Shown piece by piece: positions 60,490 to 64,000 of a stretch of 64,000 nucleotides of DNA. The stretch lies in assembly GCF_003862435.1 (NCBI RefSeq), contig NZ_RHGY01000003.1:62001-126000 (forward strand), read 5' to 3'. The notes beneath the pieces were generated by a model. It saw only the letters and a program-made list of their open reading frames with translations. It was not told the origin of the DNA and ran no database searches. Position 1 is the stretch's first letter. Every line of letters starts with the position of its first letter. Origin of the DNA: Weissella viridescens. GTDB lineage: Bacteria > Bacillota > Bacilli > Lactobacillales > Lactobacillaceae. Both the position numbers and the translations under genes were made by a program.

Positions 60490-60592
60490 AGTAAAAAGAT
60501 TATGAAAAGGTCAAGATTTACGAAGTTTGGTGAAAAATTTGATAAAATGGGATATATGTAAAAATAAATCCAAAATCGAGTGAGCTTAAACA

Positions 60593-61855
60593 ATGAACGA
60601 GAATAACATGGATAAAAAAATTAAAGTACAGGGTAAGTATTTAACGAAACGTTATGAAATGGCCCCTAATCGTTCAGATAAAGTGAAATCATTATTTGTG
60701 AATCAACATTTTGCGAATTTTTGGGCCCTTCGGGGAATTGATTTCGCGGCCTATGAAGGTGAAAGTGTAGCGATTATTGGAACCAATGGTTCGGGTAAAT
60801 CAACCTTAATGAACATCATTTCAAATATCATTCCTGCAACCACCGGTGATTTTTCAGTCAACGGGGTGGTTTCTTTGATTGCGGTTCAAACTGGGTTGCG
60901 TGGTGGTTTGTCAGGACGTGAAAACATCCGCCTGAAAGGGTTGATGATGGGCATGTCTGAAAAGCAAATCGAAGACAATATGCAAGATATTATCGATTTT
61001 TCAGAATTAGGGGCGTTTATTGACCAACCCGTAAAGAATTATTCAAGTGGGATGCGTTCAAAATTAGGCTTTTCAATTTCTGTCCACTCTGATCCTGATA
61101 TTTTGATTGTCGACGAAGCCCTTTCTGTTGGTGATGCAACGTTCACTCGGAAGTCCCTTGATAAAATTAAGGAATTTCAAAAGCTTGGGAAGACCATCTT
61201 TTTCGTGAGTCATTCATTAGTACAGGTTCGGGAAATGGCCGATCGCGTCCTTTGGATTGAACGTGGCGAAATCAAAATGTACGGTGAAACTGAGCCAGTT
61301 CTGGCTGCCTACGATGATTTTGTTAAAAAATCAAAAGAAGCAACCCTCGTGGAACGACGTGATCAACAGATTTTGGCGCGTGTTGAACAAGAAAACTTCA
61401 ACTTAAACGAACTCTATGCCAATGAGGCGGTAGCTGCTGGCGATGTGAGTGATGCGGAATACCAAGAAATCTATGACGATACGCATCAGCTTAATGGCCC
61501 TAAGAAAATGTCAATCTGGGAGAAGTTACTCTTAACAGTGCTTGTCTTAGTTTTGCTTGTTGTCGGGGATGCCGCCATTCTGGATATGAGCGTCAAACAA
61601 GTCATGCGAAATCCTGCCGCGTTAGTAACGTCTTGGTCGGTTTCTGGGATTAAGGAATTGAACAAAAAACACAAGAATTATACGACGACGGGTGTTGAAG
61701 TGGTGAGGTATACGGTTAAGCCGGGTGACACACTTGATTCAGTAGCTAAAAAGTATCAAGTTAAGCCAGAAACCATTATTCGTGAATCTGATCTTAAACA
61801 TAAGACCATTCATCCAAAGCAAGTCTTAAAAATTCCGAAAGGGGAGAACAAGTAA
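60593..61855 (+). CDS. tagH: Teichoic acid ABC exporter ATPase TagH with TM and LysM extension
   Basis: ATPase of the wall-polymer flippase/exporter. 420 residues: ABC domain (about 1-250) with Walker A IIGTNGSGKSTLMNII, signature YSSGMRSKLGFSIS and Walker B ILIVDEALSVGD; acidic linker; one TM helix (about 306-322, LLLTVLVLVLLVVGDAAIL); and an exported C-terminus whose last 48 residues, VRYTVKPGDTLDSVAKKYQ onward, form a LysM domain. Bacillus TagH also has a membrane-crossing C-terminal extension. tagG starts 2 bp later. Confidence 0.93.
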   Translation: MNENNMDKKIKVQGKYLTKRYEMAPNRSDKVKSLFVNQHFANFWALRGIDFAAYEGESVAIIGTNGSGKSTLMNIISNIIPATTGDFSVNGVVSLIAVQTGLRGGLSGRENIRLKGLMMGMSEKQIEDNMQDIIDFSELGAFIDQPVKNYSSGMRSKLGFSISVHSDPDILIVDEALSVGDATFTRKSLDKIKEFQKLGKTIFFVSHSLVQVREMADRVLWIERGEIKMYGETEPVLAAYDDFVKKSKEATLVERRDQQILARVEQENFNLNELYANEAVAAGDVSDAEYQEIYDDTHQLNGPKKMSIWEKLLLTVLVLVLLVVGDAAILDMSVKQVMRNPAALVTSWSVSGIKELNKKHKNYTTTGVEVVRYTVKPGDTLDSVAKKYQVKPETIIRESDLKHKTIHPKQVLKIPKGENK

Positions 61856-61857
61856 TT

Positions 61858-62664
61858 ATGCGTGATTTAATTCAATTTTTCCGTGAAATCATGGCAAATT
61901 TACCTGTCATCCGACGGATTGCAAACTTTAATGTGCGCACGAAATGGGTGGATAATTACCTCGGCTCAAGCTGGGATTATATCGAACCTTTGCTATATAT
62001 TGGAACGTACTATCTTGTCTTTGGGATGGGGTTTTATAATGGAACTGTCGCAGGGCAGCCGTATTTATTATGGATGCTTGCCGCGATTGTTCCGTGGTAC
62101 TACATTCAGGGTGTCTTTAATCGTGGATTAACAACGGTTAAGTCACAATTACCACAACTCTCTAAAACCAGATTTCCGTTAAGTATTGCCGTAGTTATGC
62201 CATTACAAGAAGAAATGCGCCGATTCTTGGTGATGACGGGAATGTTTATTCTAGTCATGTTCTGTTACGGACGCACACCAACTGTTTATTGGCTCCAGTG
62301 GTTTTACGCTGTCTTTGCGATGATTATGATGTTGGTGGCCTTTAATCTGATTAATTCAACCTTGACCATTTTAATTCCGGACTTTAAGCCCTCAATGTCA
62401 GCTATTTTCCGACTCCTCTTTTATTCATCAGGAGTTATCGTAAATTTTGATTCAAAGTCAATGCCTTATTTAATCAAGGCCATTTTGGAACTTTCGCCCT
62501 TTAATTATGTGCTAACGATGTTTCGAAATAGCTTTTTGTATGATCGTTGGTTCTTTGAGAACGCGAATACAACGCTTTTCTTTTGGGTCCTCATTTTCGT
62601 GCTCCTTGTTGTAGGAGCCTACATGCATATTCACTTTAGAGATGAATTTACTGATTTAACTTAA
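61858..62664 (+). CDS. tagG: Teichoic acid ABC exporter permease TagG
   Basis: ABC-2 type membrane subunit, 268 residues, six TM helices with NVRTKWVDNYLGSSWDYIEPLLYIGTYY-like N-terminus and SGVIVNFDSKSMPYLIKAIL. Follows tagH by 2 bp, typical of coupled TagGH. Exports lipid-linked wall teichoic acid or related polymer. Confidence 0.92.
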   Translation: MRDLIQFFREIMANLPVIRRIANFNVRTKWVDNYLGSSWDYIEPLLYIGTYYLVFGMGFYNGTVAGQPYLLWMLAAIVPWYYIQGVFNRGLTTVKSQLPQLSKTRFPLSIAVVMPLQEEMRRFLVMTGMFILVMFCYGRTPTVYWLQWFYAVFAMIMMLVAFNLINSTLTILIPDFKPSMSAIFRLLFYSSGVIVNFDSKSMPYLIKAILELSPFNYVLTMFRNSFLYDRWFFENANTTLFFWVLIFVLLVVGAYMHIHFRDEFTDLT

Positions 62665-62679
62665 GTTGGAGATAATGTT

Positions 62680-64000
62680 ATGACGCAAGCACGTGTAACC
62701 GTTGAAACACATGAACAAGGCTTTACACTCAAAACCAATGTGCAGTTACCACAATTGCATTGTTTGATTGATGGCGAAACCTTTACGTGGGTGGAAACGA
62801 AAAAAGATGACCAATATGCCTATGATTTAGACATGGACACCTTGACGTATATGATGACAAAAATGCCAAAAGCACGTACCTTTGTGCTTTTTTATGGCGC
62901 TGATAAACGCACGTTGAGCTTTAATGATTTTGAAGTGACATTTGATGGGAAATCAACGCTTTATGTCGACCAACAAGCAGTCAGTGTGTATCCAAGTATG
63001 GATGACAACTTACGACTTGGTTTTAAATGGTTGGCAAATGGGAACATTCTGATCGAAGACATGTTTGTTGAAGACTTGAAGGTCGATCAAGGACAAATGT
63101 TGATTACAGCTAATCTCATTTCTAATTTTATCCCAGTGAAACGCATTGATGTGACCGGGCATTTTACTGAAAGTGATACCAAAGTTGCAGTGATGACAGA
63201 CATCGCCAATCAACATCGGTTGGATCATAATCAATATCAACAAACCATTACGATGGGTGTTGCAATAGCGGATTGTCAACCTTTGTTTGAGCGTATTTGG
63301 CAAAGCCCATTTGAAAATTTGAATTTTAATTTAACTTATCAGATGGTCAATGATTGGTTTGCGACGAGTGTGGTTAATTTCAATGTGAAAGTCACACCTG
63401 ATCAACTCAGACAATTAAATGTGATTGCCGTCGACCATCCGCTAGATTGGGATATCTTTGTGCCAACACGTTTAGAAAATGCGAATTTTGCTTTGCGTGG
63501 ATTGGTTGTTGATCAGCAAGCATTAGATATGTTAACGCAACCACAACAAGTCACGGCAACGGATGTGCTTTTTGTTGATGCTGATGTGCAGGAGCCAGCA
63601 GAATTATGGCATGCTTTTACTAGTTTGCGGGAACAGCAGCGTCAAAATGTTTATTATGTAACGATGGCGGATGTGGAAGAGGATGATCACGTTTTGCGAT
63701 ATGGTAGTGGCGCACATCTTGCACACATATTGTCAGCAAAAGCGGTTGTCTATGCGGAGCGGTTGGTGGCAGTTGATGCATTTAGAATTGATCTGACACA
63801 ACGCAAATTAAGTGGTGTACAAAAGATTTTTGTTCCAACTGATTTACAACAAAATATGCGAGATACTGCATTTAAGGCGATTCCTGGCGCGGACGTAAAG
63901 GTCGTGACGGGGAGTGATGTTGAAACCAAGTACGCTAAGAATGTGGTCGGCTTAAAAGCAGATAAGGTACTCGAAGTTGGTAAACCGATGTTTGATGAGA
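62680..64000 (+). CDS. TagF/CDP-glycerol glycerophosphotransferase-like protein, N-terminal part, first catalytic His motif missing
   Basis: Open to the window end (440 codons). Residues 1-300 form a variable N-terminal region of beta-rich blocks. From about 318 on it follows the TagF/TarB glycosyltransferase-like fold: NVYYVTMAD, LRYGSGAHLAHILSAKAVVYAE (the kygS-x-x-H region) and VVTGSDVETKYAKN before LEVGKPMFDE (the G-x-P-R-F-D equivalent). Where active enzymes have a QHG motif after the conserved iF, this one reads IFVPTDLQ. Either an altered-specificity enzyme or an inactive one; the second half is not visible. GGAGAT precedes the ATG, 15 bp after tagG. Confidence 0.72.
   Translation, partial: MTQARVTVETHEQGFTLKTNVQLPQLHCLIDGETFTWVETKKDDQYAYDLDMDTLTYMMTKMPKARTFVLFYGADKRTLSFNDFEVTFDGKSTLYVDQQAVSVYPSMDDNLRLGFKWLANGNILIEDMFVEDLKVDQGQMLITANLISNFIPVKRIDVTGHFTESDTKVAVMTDIANQHRLDHNQYQQTITMGVAIADCQPLFERIWQSPFENLNFNLTYQMVNDWFATSVVNFNVKVTPDQLRQLNVIAVDHPLDWDIFVPTRLENANFALRGLVVDQQALDMLTQPQQVTATDVLFVDADVQEPAELWHAFTSLREQQRQNVYYVTMADVEEDDHVLRYGSGAHLAHILSAKAVVYAERLVAVDAFRIDLTQRKLSGVQKIFVPTDLQQNMRDTAFKAIPGADVKVVTGSDVETKYAKNVVGLKADKVLEVGKPMFDE

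Overview
The window looks like chromosomal core DNA of a low-GC, heterofermentative lactic acid bacterium, most probably Weissella or a close relative in the Leuconostoc/Weissella branch of Lactobacillaceae. This rests on gene order and gene families (walRKHIJ-htrA, rpsF-ssb-rpsR, rpoE-pyrG, acpS-alr-mazF, PepV, a lactonase-type 6-phosphogluconolactonase, oppABCDF). It is inference, because no rRNA or species marker is present. I see no prophage, insertion sequence, CRISPR array or integrase. Most genes lie on the + strand.

Layout. 1-710: 5' part of glpK (minus). 900-5720: purR-glmU, prs and rpsF-ssb-rpsR. 5800-6180: two tandem tRNA-Lys(CUU) genes (minus), each with its own promoter and terminator. 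6370-13289: the WalRK cell-wall two-component locus with walH, walI, walJ and htrA. 13339-13532: an unannotated, apparently stand-alone small RNA with C-rich loops behind a WalR-type box. 13583-16341: DUF1934, HD-domain and HAD genes. 16435-20354: rpoE, the pyrG attenuator, pyrG and murA. 20598-24177: cshA, an in-frame acpS-alr fusion and mazF. 24237-31077: helD, trpS, a Ppx/GppA gene, nnrD and pepV. 31332-35525: a secreted DUF1002 protein, birA, bioY, a guanylate-kinase-like gene and two envelope hypotheticals. 35744-38645: an amino-acid ABC transporter. 38702-40479: pgl and a YczE-like membrane protein (minus). 40820-46545: oppABCDF. 46674-50699: gdpP-rplI-dnaB. 50758-57743: assorted transport, redox, isoprenoid and glycolytic genes. 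58075-64000: a cpsC-cpsD-cpsB phosphoregulatory module followed by tagH, tagG and the start of a TagF-like gene cut by the window end.

The genes converge on envelope construction: UDP-GlcNAc supply (glmU), peptidoglycan entry (murA, alr), wall stress control (walRK, htrA), c-di-AMP turnover (gdpP), isoprenoid supply (ispE) and teichoic/exopolysaccharide export. The most interesting items are (1) the candidate WalR-controlled sRNA whose hairpin loops are complementary to G-rich Shine-Dalgarno sequences, including that of walR; (2) the AcpS-Alr fusion, explained by one TAA-to-CAA change while the internal alr ribosome site remains; (3) a MurA with Asp in place of the fosfomycin-target Cys; (4) a pyrG leader of the reiterative-transcription type; (5) two ABC solute-binding proteins with no cysteine and hence no lipid anchor; and (6) fully overlapping divergent promoters with a central dyad at 14076-14109.
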